Notes: generated from the letters alone by a model not told the origin. A DNA stretch of 64,000 nucleotides from Naematelia aurantialba (GCA_021527695.1 JAKFAO010000006.1:1178001-1242000), one strand, 5' to 3'; positions 10,024-24,500 are shown, counted from the stretch's first letter. Program-made: numbers and translations.

Positions 10024-12181
10024 ATGGCGACTACTCCGCTCGCAGCTCCTATTCGTCAACCACGCGGTCCATCAACCAACTCGTTTGGCGCCACGCCCCA
10101 ACCATCTGGTCCACCCGAAGCCGACAGCGAGTCACTTCTGAGACGAAACAACACCGTCGGCTCACACAAGGCGTCGGTTTCCATCTCGTCTCCGGCCGCG
10201 TCCTCTGCCTTTCATGGATCGAGGTTTCCGGGCGGCGCAAGCAGATTTCGGAGCGGCAGCTTGTCTTCGAGTGCACCGGGGGATGCAGGTCTCATCCGTC
10301 GCCCAAGCGGACGTGCAGTCCAGACTGAAGAAGCAGTGATCGAAAGTGGCGAGGAAGCGTCAGGAGAGACTGCTCAATGGGCAAAGAGTTTGAGCCGCCA
10401 GAGCTCTCTGCCATCTCGAAGAGGTAGGCCGTCATGCAGTCACCATGTTGACCTTCAGGCGTCAACCCGGTGACATCGGCTAACATGCCCCCACCCCCTC
10501 GACCGCCCCGCCGTATCTCGTCACAGTCACCGGCTTCGCCACCTCCCCCTCTACCTTCGTCTCACGTCCCCTCTCACTCGCTGTCTTCGCTGGTAATGTC
10601 GAATCGCCCTGCATTCACGACGCCAGAAGAGCCTCACGGGGCAAACGTGTCTCGGACGCAAAGCCTTCGCGCACAAGCCAAGGCGGCACACTCCAGCCCA
10701 CTGGGGCGGAGTTCCAGTCTTCGTACAGCGGGCGAGGTGAGTTCACTTGTGCGATCCCGCTGACGACAGACCCACCGTCAGGTGATATCGCCCTCGGCGG
10801 AGCAATCTAGCCCTCACCATCCCTTTACCCCTCCCACACCGCCGCCCGTCTCATCGTCTGCGGCTCTGCCACCTCTTCAGTATCCCGAGAAGGCTGGCCA
10901 AGATGTCAAGCGACACCAGTCTCTCAACTATGGTTCATCGAGCCGCGTTCGCGAGAGGCTGGAGCGCAGTCCGGCATTGTTGAGTCTTGATCAGCGAGAT
11001 GACCTTCGCCGACGCGACTTGGGGCCGCGATCGAACGATCCCCCACTCAGCCCTCTCGGCAACAGCATGTGGTCCCCGTCTCATGCAGTGGATGACGGAT
11101 GGAATCGTCCACTGGTCACCAATATGCAGCCAATCACGGACGCTCTTGAGGCGATGAATCTAGGTAGACGGATGATGAACGACAAGCTTCCAGCTGCACA
11201 TCCTGGCGAGGAGCCTAGCTGGGTTGCCAATATGGTTGGACTGCCCAATGGCCATTCCCCCCAGCCGCTTCGAACTGCTCCATGGGACCCCTCACGACAG
11301 TATGGATACCCTCAAGCCGTCAAACCAATCTCGTTTCAGCAGCCATTTCCGTCCTATCTCGCGTCACCGTTTACGCCAATCTTCCCGACGCCACCTGCTA
11401 CTGCATCTTTGCAGCCTAATGATCTCGACGTAATCTCTTTGGCTCGGGATAAAGGATTGAACCCCGCTACGTTTGACTGTCGACCACCTGCTGCTCGGTT
11501 CTTTGTGATCAAATCGTATACCGAAGACGATGTGCAGAAATCTCTTAAACACGAGATTTGGTCATCTACCGTGCTGGGCAATAAGCGCCTTGACGGAGCT
11601 TTCCGGGAATCCGCGAGCCAAATGCCAATTTACCTGTTCTTCTCTGTGAACGGTAGTCGACACTTCTGCGGCGTTGCGCGGATGTTGACTCCGTAAGTAC
11701 TTCATTCCGGCGTTGCTGATGTCAGTGTGGATGAAAGTCAGTCCAGCAACGTCTGGGCCCAAGACAAGTGGAAGGGTATCTTCAAAGTCAAGTGGATTTT
11801 TGTGCGAGACGTGCCCACTGCGTGAGTCATTCATACGCTCTTCCGCTAATCTCAGTGCCCTCCGTCACATCCGCCTGATCAATACACCTGAGCAAAAGCC
11901 CATTACAAATTCACGCGATACCCAAGAACTGCACTATGAAGCTGGCTGCGAGGTCTTGCAAATCTTCCTGGACCATCAGACAAAAAGCAAGACCAGCCTC
12001 TTGCAGGACTTTGCGTACTACGAGGTGAGTCGCATAGTGTAGTATGAGCTGAGAGTAGCGCCTCTCTGCCTCGCGGTCCGGAGACAACTCGCCTGCACCT
12101 ATGCTACCGCCCGTCGCTGCACCTGCCTTGGTTTCTTCTGTGGTTCCACCTGTGCCTCCCATCCCGTCACGATTTCGATGA
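10024..12181 (+). CDS. YTH-domain m6A RNA-binding protein (YTHDF type)
   Basis: A cytoplasmic-type reader of N6-methyladenosine in RNA (compare yeast Pho92). The first two thirds are disordered, rich in Ser, Pro and Arg ([20 protein letters not shown]). The YTH domain is C-terminal. It opens with [20 protein letters not shown] and [15 protein letters not shown]. It continues over two introns with [25 protein letters not shown] and [20 protein letters not shown]. The cage tryptophans (IWSST, VWAQDKW) and the [11 protein letters not shown] strand are intact, so it should bind m6A. The last intron after DFAYYE joins to [14 protein letters not shown] and a Pro-rich tail ending SRFR, with TGA at 12179-12181. 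At least five introns. The YTHDF rather than YTHDC class is supported by the long disordered N-terminus and the [10 protein letters not shown] form. Confidence 0.93.
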
Positions 12182-12479
12182 TCCGAACACCGATTTAATG
12201 ATAATGTCACAATGATGTTGATCTTCTCCCAATGATTGTTTATCATGTAGGTATTTTGTAGCTATTCTAGAATGCAGGTACGGGTATGTGCTTGATGATT
12301 CTGTGCGTCGGAGCACGGTCATCTGGAAGCAGATTCCTCCTATTCAGATTTCCTTTGCGATCTATATTTCCTGGATGACAGCCCTGATGGAAGATTATAT
12401 CATACAACTGTTGTATCAATCTACTAGGGGGACCCTGTGCACTATTCGAGACTAGGCAGCATCCATTCGACCGCATTCG
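12182..12479. other. Convergent 3' region between YTH gene and nitronate monooxygenase
   Basis: A 298 bp AT-richer gap shared by two converging genes, probably both 3' UTRs. No further feature seen. Confidence 0.4.
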
Positions 12480-13808
12480 TTACAACTTGCTCTCGCGTTG
12501 CAATTCATTCATCCGCCGAATGTTATCTATGGCTTCCTGCCCTATACGCGCTACGAGCGTTTGGCAGGTGGGGATATCGTCAATGAGTCCTACAGTGATT
12601 CCGGCGCTGTCCTTAGCGATGCCCACAAATGACACTCACCTCCATATGCCGGCGTCGACATCTCCCGTCTCGTAGACCTTCCGCCCTCTAGCGCCAGCAA
12701 CGAGCTCGCGAAGCTCTTCAAACTTTGCTCCGCCAGGCCGTCTCTCCAAACGTACCACCTCCATCGACACTGCATTCTTGAAGACACGCGCGGTATTATG
12801 CAGGGTGCTGACGTCAGAGCTGCATCAGATTTACTTGATGCTCACCGAAAAATGTGCACCGTATCTTTCTCAGTCGAGGCGACAATCTTCTCCTTGATGG
12901 ATTGGTGAATGGGGGACTCGACAGTACACATAAAGCGTGTTCCCATATTTATGCCCTTGCTGTCAATAGCACAACAGACGAACACTCACTGAGGCTCCAA
13001 GCGCTAAGGCTGCGGTCAATCCTCTTCCGTCTGCGAATCCTCCCGACGCGACATAGGGTATCGTGAGCTCCTTGGCGGCTCGAGCAAGCTTCCTTCAGCT
13101 TGGGCGGAATCACCACACTCACCAAGACGAGACCACCAATGTCATCCTCACCAGGATGACCCGCACATTCAAACCCATCAATGCTCAGGCAGTCAACGCC
13201 CATCTTCTGGCCCGAAAGAGCATGCCGAATCGTCACACACTTGTGAATGATGTATCGTTTTGGTGCTGGCAAGTTATTTGGCTGGTATGTTTGTATGAGT
13301 TTTATGAGAGCTCCGGGAGCATTGCCAGCAGTCTCAAAAGTGGTCACGCCCTCGTCCATAGCTGCCCGAGCGTAGCCAGCGCTGAAGTAAGCTCATGCAG
13401 CGTGTGTATTACACTTACTAGTCTGGGGGATTTATGGAAGGTAAGATTGTGATGTTGACCCCCTGCGGTCAGCAAAGTACGTATTGTGACCTACAAATAT
13501 GCCGGGTCTGCCGTTCATTAGACGACGGGTTTCGCGGATGGCTTCTCGGAGAGCTTCCGAATTAGGCTGAGTCAGCGCGGTGAGCATGCCGAGGGCTCCG
13601 GCCATGGCGACGGCGGCTGCCAGCTGAGGAACTCCGACCCATTGCATACCTGGAGGAAGAAGAAAGCATGAGCGTCTTGTTGACCTGAAGACAGGGAACA
13701 AGCCCTACCGCCCTGTACGATGGGGTACTACATCTCAGCGTGTATCAAGCTCAGCCACGACCTCACCTGTAGTCCGAGATCCGTGGTGAGCCGAGTGACG
13801 AGGGGCAT
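12480..13808 (-). CDS. Nitronate monooxygenase / 2-nitropropane dioxygenase-family FMN enzyme
   Basis: An FMN-dependent TIM-barrel enzyme that oxidises alkyl nitronates such as propionate 3-nitronate. Spliced from about eight exons. The start is ATG at 13806-13808 (MPLVTRLTTDLGLQ), then YPIVQGGMQWVGVPQLAAAV and AGALGMLTALTQPNSEALRE. Later segments are GVNITILPSINPP, FETAGNAPGALIKLIQTYQP, GVDCLSIDGFECAGHPGEDD, IPYVASGGFADGRGL, INMGTRFMCTVESPIHQSIK and a C-terminal helix ending RRMNELQRESKL (TAA at 12480-12482). The GGMQWVGVP start, the ECAGHPG loop with its conserved His and the GGFADGRGL phosphate-binding loop fix the family. No targeting signal is seen. Introns are short and frequent near the 5' end, where one exon is only about 16 nt. 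Confidence 0.9.
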
Positions 13809-14234
13809 ATTGCTGATGGTGTTGTTCAAGCAGAGCGTTTGTCCCAAGTTTTAGAGAGTGGAATTAGAGTGAGGAAGCAACTTTCAGTCCCGGCTATTCA
13901 TGTTTAACCGAAGGCAAAGGCTGAAACAGCCACACACACACGGCTGCTGGATGACGGGACCGGTGTTTTCACATAACGCCGGCCCATTCGCCACGTGTCT
14001 CTCTTGCCCTTTTCGTTTTCCAGCAAAGAGGGGAAAACTGAAAAAAAGGTTCCGCTCCACGAAGGACGCGTGTGAGTGCGAACCCCCCCCATTTCCGGAC
14101 CAGTACTACCCAATTCTCTCGTTCCCACGTTATATATTACAGATATATATACTCTCTCTCTCTCCACAACCCCCCCCCTTCTCTCCCACTACTACTTATC
14201 CCACCACTACGCATCTAATATCGCAACTCCGATC
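13809..14234. promoter_or_regulatory. Divergent promoter: nitronate monooxygenase / UXS1, with TATA-like repeat
   Basis: A 426 bp divergent intergenic region. Near UXS1 it carries TATATATTACAGATATATAT at about 14132-14152, followed directly by a CT run and a C9 run (about 14170-14178). The TATA-like block lies about 85-100 bp before the UXS1 ATG and is the clearest core promoter candidate in the window. Confidence 0.5.
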
Positions 14235-15765
<1,531 letters not shown>

Positions 15766-16330
15766 ATCAGGCAGTATACTATGGGTTCAGTTCATAGCAT
15801 TGCGTTTAGAACATGGGAGTTTTGCACAACCTGCTTGCAACTAGAGTGATGCACGAGGCGAATGCCACGTGCAGTGTCTGCTTGGCCCCCCGGGAAGGGA
15901 ATAATTAAACAAACGCACAGCGGGATCAGATGTATCACATTCTCTCTCTGTGGCCCACAAACCCCCCGTTTTTGGCATCTCCGAGACGGGGTTTTTACGT
16001 TGTCAACTCTGCCAATCTCGTTCAAGACCCACAAGGTCGCATACGCAGGGCTAAGGCTAGACCGTGGCGAACAACGCTCAAGCACACGCATTGTCCTATA
16101 GCAGGCGGGCGGCCAAGTGAAGAGACATCGCGATGTCGTTCAAGTGCGGAGAATATCAGTAACATCCGGAGCATCCTTCCGGCAGGACCTGTCGTCGTCT
16201 TCAACACGACCTACACTGCGCCACGATTGTTGAAGAGCACGTACTTGTCGTCCTGGCTGGGGATAACATTGTGATCTACCGCTCCTGATCTGGTTGCCGC
16301 TACCGTTCCTTGTTCGGGCTGTCTGTCAGC
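15766..16330. promoter_or_regulatory. Intergenic upstream of CUF1
   Basis: A 565 bp tandem gap with no convincing gene. It contains CCCCCCGGGAAGGG near 15888 and a pyrimidine run near 15938. I looked for an obvious copper-response repeat and did not find one I can defend. Confidence 0.35.
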
Positions 16331-19300
16331 ATGGTCCTGATCAATGACAAGAAGTTCGCATGTGGTACATGCATCAAGGGCCATCGCGTCTCGGGGTGCA
16401 CCCATACCGATCGACCATTGTTTGAGGTCAAGAAAAAGGGGCGCCCAGCGACACAATGTCAATATTGCAGGGAGAAGCGCAAAGGCTCTGGCGCTGCAGT
16501 ACATACCAAAGTCCGTATATGTGTCCCCTCGTGATGATTAATCCCCTCTGACCATCTACACAGTGTCAATGTGGCGATCCAAAAGCGCCAGCGATGCTCA
16601 TGCCCAGTGAAGTCAATGACGCCATACCGGGTCACGCAACGTCGCCATCCGAGACACCCACTCCGCCAGTAACCCAGATTTCGAATGATAACACAGAGAC
16701 GAGGAAGGGCATGCCCGGTTCGACACCTACTTTTCCTAACGGTCTGAGGGATGTTCATGACATGGCAGCCGCTGCCGATGTACTCTCCACTCTCGGAGGC
16801 GAAGAGTCGCAGAGAGTTGCGGAACGATCAGGTAAAGTTGCTGTCTTGTGCCATGCTGATAGTCGCAGTGGCAAACCTTCTCAATCCGTGTACGTGTAGG
16901 AGTAACGGGATCTGCAAATGCTGTCAGCCAAAGCGAGAACGCGTCGACTCATCTCCCACTCCCGGTAGCTCTTTCGCGCAGAATCGAGGAAAGAGCGGTC
17001 ATGCCCAAATTACCGACAGTGTCATCGAAATGTTCCAAGCAAAAGCGACGACTTCTACGGCCCCTCCAGAGTCTGAAGCCAGTTGCTCCTCCTCCAGTTC
17101 GACACCTTCCGCTCCGCCTTTGGCCATCTCTACGGCATTGCATCCCTCATGGCCTAGCTCCACAATGCCCTTTCCGAGTCTCCTATCACCAGACAACATG
17201 CGGCATCCCGCTCACACATCCCCCCATGTTCACAAGACCAAGCTGTACTCGCCATATTCTGCAAGCGGTCATGCTTCCCCCCGTCATTCACGGAGACCCT
17301 CGGGAGCTCCGGTCACATTGAAGCAGGCTGGCTGGGCTAGTTCCTCCACTGCGACGATCAGGCCTCCGCCACCAAAGATCCGCCCCCTTGCTGATATGAA
17401 CACCCTGCTTGGGGCTGTCTTCAAGGACGATGGCTCGGTGGCGTCGGAGATACCTCGCTCGGCTCTGGGCTTGCCGGGAATCAAAACGTTCGATGCGATG
17501 GCAGAGAGCGGGGGTGTGAAGGTAGAGCCGATGGACATGGAAGTGGACGAGCCGGTTGCATTTCCGACGTCCGAAGATGTGGTTATCGGCGCCTGTACGT
17601 GTGGCGAGGACTGCGAATGTGCTGGATGTGCCACCCATGGAAATCCCGCGTCCGATGCTCCTCATACACACGACGGTACATGTGGGGATGGGTGCAAGAG
17701 CAATTTTAACTGCGCAGACCATTTATCCTTGCCCTCGGGAATCACTTCGATCGACCACCTCTTGTCCATCGCGGCGGCAAATGTACCACAGCCCGTCCGC
17801 ATGCGTTCGGTTGAACTGGATGGCCACAATACTCGAGTTCTGCCTCCTGCTGTGCTGGTCAGTGAAGATGCCGCGAGGTCGCACGGCGTCATCTCGCTCA
17901 AACCTCTGGAATGCTGCAACGGACGATGCCAGTGCCCGCCGGGCAATTGCACCTGTGAAGAGGAATGTTGCGGGTGCTGCATCCGATGCAGTTGTGAAGA
18001 GGACGGCGATCAACACATGGATGCGGACCGGGAGGAAGCACCGGCATCTTGTTGCGGCGGAACTCAACCCACTTTACAACAAGAACATCTCATCTCTCCC
18101 ACTCATCTTACACCTCCCAGTCTCTCCCCTGGCGTTCCTAGCTTCCTTTCTGGTCAATCTGGCCCGTCAGGTCTCGGTTCCACGGCAAGTTTGACCCCAC
18201 CCCGACCCGCGTCCTCCAGCGGACGGTCGCGAGCAAGCTCGATTTCTCGACAACCTTCACCGGGCCCGTCTGTGCAGCTCGGTACAAGTGTTCGGCGCGC
18301 ATCCTCCACGTCGCAGAAGTACCCGAACAGAGACGGAAGTGTGTCCTCTGTCGGCCGGCGAGCTACAATCACCTCGCAAAACTCATCTGGCTCTGCATCG
18401 CGTCACACGTCTCTCGGGACTGGCAAGTCTGCTAGCAAGGCTCTTGCTCTGCATGCTACGCCAAATCATCCCCACTCCCATGCTCAGCCACGATCAATCC
18501 TGCCGAAACCGCCCAGCCAGCAGACTGTGGGAGGTCAAACACCACGTCTTGCACCACCACGTCACTCGGACACCGGTAACGCTGCTAGAGTCCCATCGCC
18601 TGCAGGCAGAACCAACTCTTCAGGCTCCTCACGTGCTGCCAGCCCGTCGCGTATGGTACGCCAAGGTATTCCTCAAATTCAGACGACGGACACTTCCACC
18701 GAACTTGGCCCCTTCAATCTCGATTTGTCCACCGTGACTGACGATACCGACATCATGTCCTATATCGGTGGACTTCCAGAATCCATGGACTTCACTCAGA
18801 TGTATATTTCTGGATCGTCGGTGAACGGTACTGGACAGGATCAGGTAGCGGCGACGGCAGCGGAAAATCAACCACAGGATGCCACGACACTTAAGATGCC
18901 CGACATTCCCGTCGACTTTGAGGGTCTTTTGGCTCAATTATTGGGTCAACAACAGCCAACCTTGCCGTCAAGCCAGCCTGTCAACGCCGATTTTGGCGAT
19001 CACCCGTACGCGCAATTCCTCGCTCAATTGCAGCCGCAGCCTTCACCACAGACGCAAGGCGGCGGTACCAGTGCTGCGGGCGATGTCGAGTCCGACGCAG
19101 ATCCTAGTAAATCTTTGTTCGAGTCGTTTGGTTTTGCCTCCAATCAACCACCATTGGATGATCGGCAACTTTCAGCTTTCGCCCCTTCAGTTGGGATGAA
19201 TTCATCGATCGGTTACGGTCACAACCAGACGGACTCGTATGACCTCATGATGTGGACCGATGAGCGGGTCTCACAATTTGTCTCACAGATGGCCGCGAGG

Positions 19301-19861
19301 TCGACGCCTTCTACTGCCACGACAGCGGGCACTGTAGCCTCGCGACCACCACCGCCGCCTGCAGCTGTTCCCGCGTCTGTGAATCCGGACTTGATTGATT
19401 TGTCAAAACCCCTGGACGGTAGCGCTTTGGAACGAATCATGAAGGCACTGGATGAGCAAAACCGCCGCTCAGAGACCGTCCTACAAGCTCCTGCTCCTGC
19501 TCCTGCCCCGACTCAGCTGCAAATCCCACCACGGACCCACTTGCCATCGCGGCAAGCGTCTCCGTTGTCCTCGCTTCCTCACACGCTTGCTCAGCAACTC
19601 GACCTGTCGGTGACTGCCAGGCAGCCATACCCTGCTTCCATCCATTCGACCTCTTCTGGAAACACCTCGTTCGAATCCTCCAACCCCGAAGATCTCTTTG
19701 ATCAGTTTGTATACGACCCTCCACCAGAAAGGAATGACCCAATTGGGGGTATGGCGCAAGCGGAACTAGCTTCTGATGCGCGCAATGGAGTGGCAGGGTC
19801 CAATTTAGACGTAGTTGACAGCCCATGGGTGCAGCACCAGCTGCGAGAATGGCAAATGTAA
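16331..19861 (+). CDS. CUF1: Copper-fist transcription factor (CUF1-like)
   Basis: A copper-sensing DNA-binding regulator of metal homeostasis. Exon 1 starts at ATG 16331. It encodes the copper fist: FACGTCIKGHRVSGCTHTDR with the Cys/His zinc ligands, then the minor-groove KKKGRPATQC motif. Exon 2 adds CQCGDPKAPA, and exon 3 is one very long exon to the stop at 19861. Exon 3 holds Cys clusters: NPCTCRSNGICKCCQPK (about 16880), CTCGEDCECAGCATH (about 17595) and CCNGRCQCPPGNCTCEEECC (about 17910) running on to GCCIRCSC. The rest is Ser/Pro/Gln-rich with acidic patches, typical of transactivation regions. Total about 1,130 aa, long for the family. The three separate Cys clusters suggest multiple Cu(I) clusters for metal sensing; whether it activates uptake, detoxification or both cannot be read from sequence. 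Confidence 0.92.
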
Positions 19862-20053
19862 TAGATGTCTAGCCTTGGTTGTAGCAATCACTTGGTAGAG
19901 AGACACCCGATGTAAATTGTATTCTCTGCAGGTGGGATTTTCCGTCGGGAGTTGAAATTTCAAGTGGACTGGACAACAAAAATAAAAAGACAATGTTCGC
20001 GATAGGTTCGTGCAGTCTGTCGGGTCTTCGACGCTTTCGCCCAAGTGCCAAAC

Positions 20054-21695
20054 ATGTCGGAGCTGCTGTCTCCACCACCGGATACGCCTGGCCTGAGGCT
20101 CACTCGGACGCAGAAGGATCTCGTCGGAGGGTCCATCGGCGGTATTGCCCAGGTGCTCGTTGGCCAGGTTTGCATCCTCTCGTCTGTCGCTCGCTTGCGC
20201 ACTGTGCTCATGGAGGGTGCCTGTGTAGCCTTTCGATATCGTCAAAGTGCGAATACAGACTGCTGCTCCTGGGACATTTGCCTCGCCCTTGGACTGCGCG
20301 GCTCAGCTGCTTCGGAACGACGGCCCAACAGGCTTCTACAAGGTCCGTCTGCCATGTCTTTCTGCCCTTGTCGCCTCCTGCGCGCTTGGACCGGTGTAGG
20401 CCAGACTGTGTGTGCTGATGCTCGATGGCAGGGCACACTGACGCCGTTGTTGGGCATTGGTACGTCGTTCTTGCTTGTGCAGCGAGTGACACGGCCCCGA
20501 GTGCTGAGAGCAACAAGGTGCCTGTGTTTCCATCCAGTTTGGAGCTCTCGAGTGGTCTAAACGGACATTTGGCGCTCGCCATCCCGGCCGTGCACTCAGT
20601 CTAGGTCAGTCCCCCGGTCCTGTGCTTCTCCCCTCTTACTTGCCGTGTCGCCGTCCCCGTGTCGTCGTCACGCTGTGTCGTCCCCGCACCCCTTCACCGA
20701 CTCGACGTGATCTGCGTCGTCTTGCCGTTTGTGTAGGAATTGCGACGACGGCATGGCTGAGACGGTGGTGTAGGCGAGCTGTACGCTTCTGGAGCCATCG
20801 CAGGCGTAGCCAACACGATCGTCGCGACGCCCGTGGAACACATCCGTATTCGTCTGCAGACACAGACGGCCAACGCGTTTGCCGGCCCGCTCGACTGCGC
20901 CAGAAAGCTGTACGCCTCGGCCGGGGTCGCGGGGATCATGAAAGGGCAGGTCGCGACCATGTGGCGCGATGGCCTGGGGTATGGGTGAGTCCCCGCGCAT
21001 CTCGTTCCCCACGTCGTCTTTCGGTCTCGTTCTTGGAGTCTCGCTCGTGGGTGTTGGTGGCCAACTCGTCGTTCATCCACTGGCACGACAACGTCCGCCG
21101 CCGCCGGCGGCTGGAGCGAGCTGACAGGCGGCGCAGGTCGTATTTTCTTGTGTACGAGTGGCTGGTCCAGCGGCACGGAGGGGACCGCAAGGACATCTCC
21201 CCAGTTTGGTCCGTCACATACGGCGCTGCGGCAGGTTACGGTCTGTGGGCAACGTGAGTTTCACAACGAAACCGATCCAAAGGCATCACCCCTGGCGGTC
21301 ACTGTAGCCACTGTACCTCAAACAACATCTTACTTTATACATCCGGCGTCCTGATCAGCGGAGAATACTAATACAGTCCCCCGGTACAGAATATATCCTG
21401 TCGACGTGATCAAGTCAAAATTGCAGACGGACAGCCTTGACCCCGCCAAGCGGCAGTACCGCGGCATGCTCGACTGCGCCGCCCAGGTCTGGCGTGCTCA
21501 AGGCTGGCGAGGATTCACCGGTGGCCTGTTACCTACGCTTATCCGGTATGTCAATATCAATCTCAGCAATACCTGCGCACGGGCACTTGCTCTCTAGGAA
21601 GATCGAGATGGCCAAACGCTGATCGGCACAGTTCACCATTTGCGAATGGCGCCACATTTGTCGCGTTTGAGCTCGCCATGCGAGCGTTAGCATAG
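20054..21695 (+). CDS. Mitochondrial carrier family protein, YMC1/YMC2 type
   Basis: An inner-membrane solute carrier with three tandem repeats. Start at ATG 20054 (MSELLSPPPDTPGLRL), then DLVGGSIGGIAQVLVGQ spliced to PFDIVKVRIQT (signature 1), YKGTLTPLLGIG spliced to ACVSIQFGALEW. Repeat 2 follows: AIAGVANTIVATPVEHIRIR (signature 2, PxE form) and MWRDGLGYG. Repeat 3 has YPVDVIKSKLQTD (signature 3), then GWRGFTGGLLPTLIR spliced to SPFANGATFVAFELAMRALA and TAG 21693-21695. The GQPFDIVKVR, PVEHIRIRLQTQT and PVDVIKSKLQTD combination matches YMC-type carriers better than carnitine carriers. YMC proteins are linked to organic or amino acid export for glutamate and glycine metabolism. One intron (20607-20773) is about 170 nt and may really be two. 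Confidence 0.87.
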
Positions 21696-21909
21696 CACGA
21701 GCAAGGGCCATGCTTGTTGTATTATAATACGAGGCTTTACAACATCTAGACGGATGTAGAGCACCTTGACAAAAATGCAGATACATAGATGTCTGATTGA
21801 CACAGTACAATGAATTTGCTCGTCCATGGCGCGATCGTGTTCGACCGACGGCATAATGAAAATTGCATGCGCTTTGCCCTTGTCTCTGGGATCGACAGTA
21901 ACACGGGCA

Positions 21910-24500
21910 TCAAGCAGCACCGTCATGACCATTGACGTTGGCAGGCCGGGATAACCTGAGCATGATGCGTGGCGTCGGTGGGCCAGAGTCATTCGATACC
22001 GTTGGCGGAGGACTGGGTGTTGTCCCGTTGGCCTGCGACTTTACTGTCACCTCCTTGTTCCCAGAGCGTTCGGATGGTCGCTCCGATAACTGTTGAGGCT
22101 GCGTCAGACTCAGAATAAGGTTGGCCGCTTCCACTTCATCTTTGCTGGGCTACAAGCATCAGCCTCCAACGGAACAAACACCCACCTCTCGTGCAGGCTC
22201 ATCGTCTGACTCTGTACTGGCGGGGGAGCTGTCAGAGACTCTCTTTCTTTTCAAATCCCTAAACCAATTTAGCGATCAAAGAACCCTGGCATCAATGACG
22301 GATCTACCTCTTCTGCAAGACCTTGTTCCAAAAGTTCAGGCGGATGATCCTTTCAGGCACTCGGTACTTGCGTTTATTGATAATCATATCTTCGCACTCG
22401 AGTTGCTGTTTGGCGGCGTCCTCGGGTATGATGATTATATTTCCGTTATTCCGTTGTGCGGGGCTGTCGATATCGACAGTCTCGACACCCTCTCGGACGG
22501 TCCGCCTTCGAGGCTGCTGATTCTCAGCATGGGCGCGGGCGCGGCTGTGAAGGAACGGATAGCTCACCATGACCTGCTCGGCATGATTTGGGCACATCCA
22601 CTTTCTTCCACTGTTGGGCATGCTGGCCAGTGGCGGGTTCAGGCAGTCCAAGTGCCAATGCAGAGCACAATAGTCGCACGAAACAAGCTGTCGCCAAGAC
22701 GCTTCGGGATCCGCGGCAATAGAGTAGAGCGGGATGGACGAGCCGCCGCAAACATAGCAAGACACCAGTCGATGTTTTCCGTCCCGCAAGCGCGTTCCGT
22801 CCCTCTCTTCTTGGAACCCCTTTCGACTAGGGATATAAGCACTGTCTACAGGAGATGGGAGACAGCTCACTCCATACGAGTCCGGGTTTCATCAGCATCG
22901 ACGTAGTCTCCTCTGGCACTCGTCCCCACTGCTCGGGGATCAGTACAAAGGATATGGGACACCAACCAAAGGACACACCTCCTGCAAAATAGGTCCGTAA
23001 CTCTTGTGGCAATCGAAATTGCTCGGGGTTCTCCTCATCGACCTTCCTGACCAACTCGTCAAAGATCATCACTATAGGCTTGAGAGTGGATGCATGAGCG
23101 GATTGCGGTGTCAGAACCGGTGCCGATGCAGACTTGGGTTGCTGGAAGATCAGCATTACTCGCGAAGCCCTCCTCACTCTTTCCGCCTGGCATTTCTTGC
23201 AATACCATGTCTCCTCTTCTGGCAATTCATCGATGCGCAATGGCGGCTCGAGGCACATGAAGTGAAACGACCGGGGGCAGCCATCACAGCACAAAAATCT
23301 GCCGATACCCCGGCAAGCCGAACAAAAGTCCTGATTGGGCTGCCATGGGTCAGCACCCATCGGACAAAAGTGCCACACTCACCAAGTCCGCCCCCTTGCC
23401 CTTGCGCCGTACGACAGCCGGACCAGCCCCTTTAGCAATCCCACCCAGCTTGACGCCCTTGCCACTGGCACTGACACCCGCTTTCTGGTTATCTCGTGCA
23501 GCGCGAGAGGGACGTAGGCGAGATTGTAGGCCCTCTGCAGCTTCTTTCATCATCTCGTCCCCATCCGCATCGTGAGGGTTGGTCGAGGTGACCGCAGTGA
23601 TGGCATCGCGTGAAACTAGCGATGGTGTCCCGGGCCCACTAGCTGCCGCCAACGGTACACCGGATGGACCAGCTTCACTGACTGTGGCGCCGGTAGATTC
23701 GACAGATGACCCACGAGCAATAGAAGCGGACACTGGGGTGTTCGGTCCGGTATCTGTGACAGGACGAGGGGAGGGCAAGTGTGCAGACATTCTTGAAGGC
23801 GATGATCCAGCGGGTGTCTGCGAGACACCGTCTCGGAGGACGTCCATGTTGGCAGGTCGGAAGGCAGCTGTGAGACGAGAGTGGGATTCAATGGAAGGGG
23901 GGAGATTTGCCATATCGATTGGAGCGGTGACAGTGGCACGACCGCGGGGTGATCCGGCGTGCAGGGATTGGGATGGTGATGGAAAGGCAGGGGACTGGTG
24001 GATGGACCGTATCTCGCTGGCGGCAGCACGAGCAGTATCAAGTGATACTCTGTAGAGAACATGCATCAGTTTGTCTAACGCCACCCCACCACACCCGACT
24101 ACACTCACCTTCCGTTTAGTTGTCTTTCTCCCGTAATCCGAGCTGATGGACTAGCCCGCCTCCCTGATCCCTGTGCCGGTAGCTTGATCCTGATGCTCGG
24201 ACCAGCATCGTGTCGTCCCGCAAGTGTTACTGTTGCTGGGGTGGGGTCAACTACGGGGGATCGTGTAACCGTGTATGATTCCAGAGGTGGATCCGACGGG
24301 TCCCTGAGCACGGTGACGACTGTTGGTGGAGCCGAGTTGACCGCCTGCCAGTACGCGAGTTGGCCTCGCTTTAGTGGAAGCGGAGGATCGTCTAGCCCTT
24401 CTTCGTGGCGGTCGACAGCAGGGCGAGCCTTGGAGGGTACCGTAGGTGCATCGCCGGATGCGTTGGCTGGAGATGCCCTCGGACCTTCAGGAGTACTCAT
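21910..24500 (-). CDS. RCO1: PHD-finger protein of the Rpd3S histone deacetylase complex (Rco1-like)
   Basis: Rco1 joins Eaf3 in the Rpd3S/Clr6-II deacetylase that suppresses cryptic transcription in gene bodies. The start is ATG at 24498-24500 (MSTPEGPRASPANASG), followed by a long disordered Ser/Pro region. Then comes PHD 1: FCSACRGIGRFLCCDGCPRS, FHFMCLEPPL, WYCKKC (23350-23180). A bridging segment has IFDELVRKVDEENPEQFRLP. The atypical second PHD reads CYVCGG...LVSCDYCALHWHLDCLNPP and KWMCPNH (22780-22580). After it comes a helix with RKYRVPERIIRLNFWNKVL, the kind of segment that follows PHD2 in Rco1 proteins. The C-terminus is spliced over two small introns, ending ANVNGHDGAA with TGA at 21910-21912. 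The PHD pair plus the post-PHD2 helix favour Rco1 over Cti6. It converges on the YMC gene with 214 bp between stops. Confidence 0.85.

Noticed and set aside
19660..19700. GTTCGAATCC resembling a tRNA T-loop
   Set aside because: It lies inside CUF1 coding sequence and lacks the other tRNA arms.
21910..22906. Plus-strand frame of 261 codons (22121-22906) antisense to RCO1
   Set aside because: The opposite strand encodes the conserved second PHD finger and Rco1 helix with splicing in frame; the plus frame shows no domain and is a shadow.
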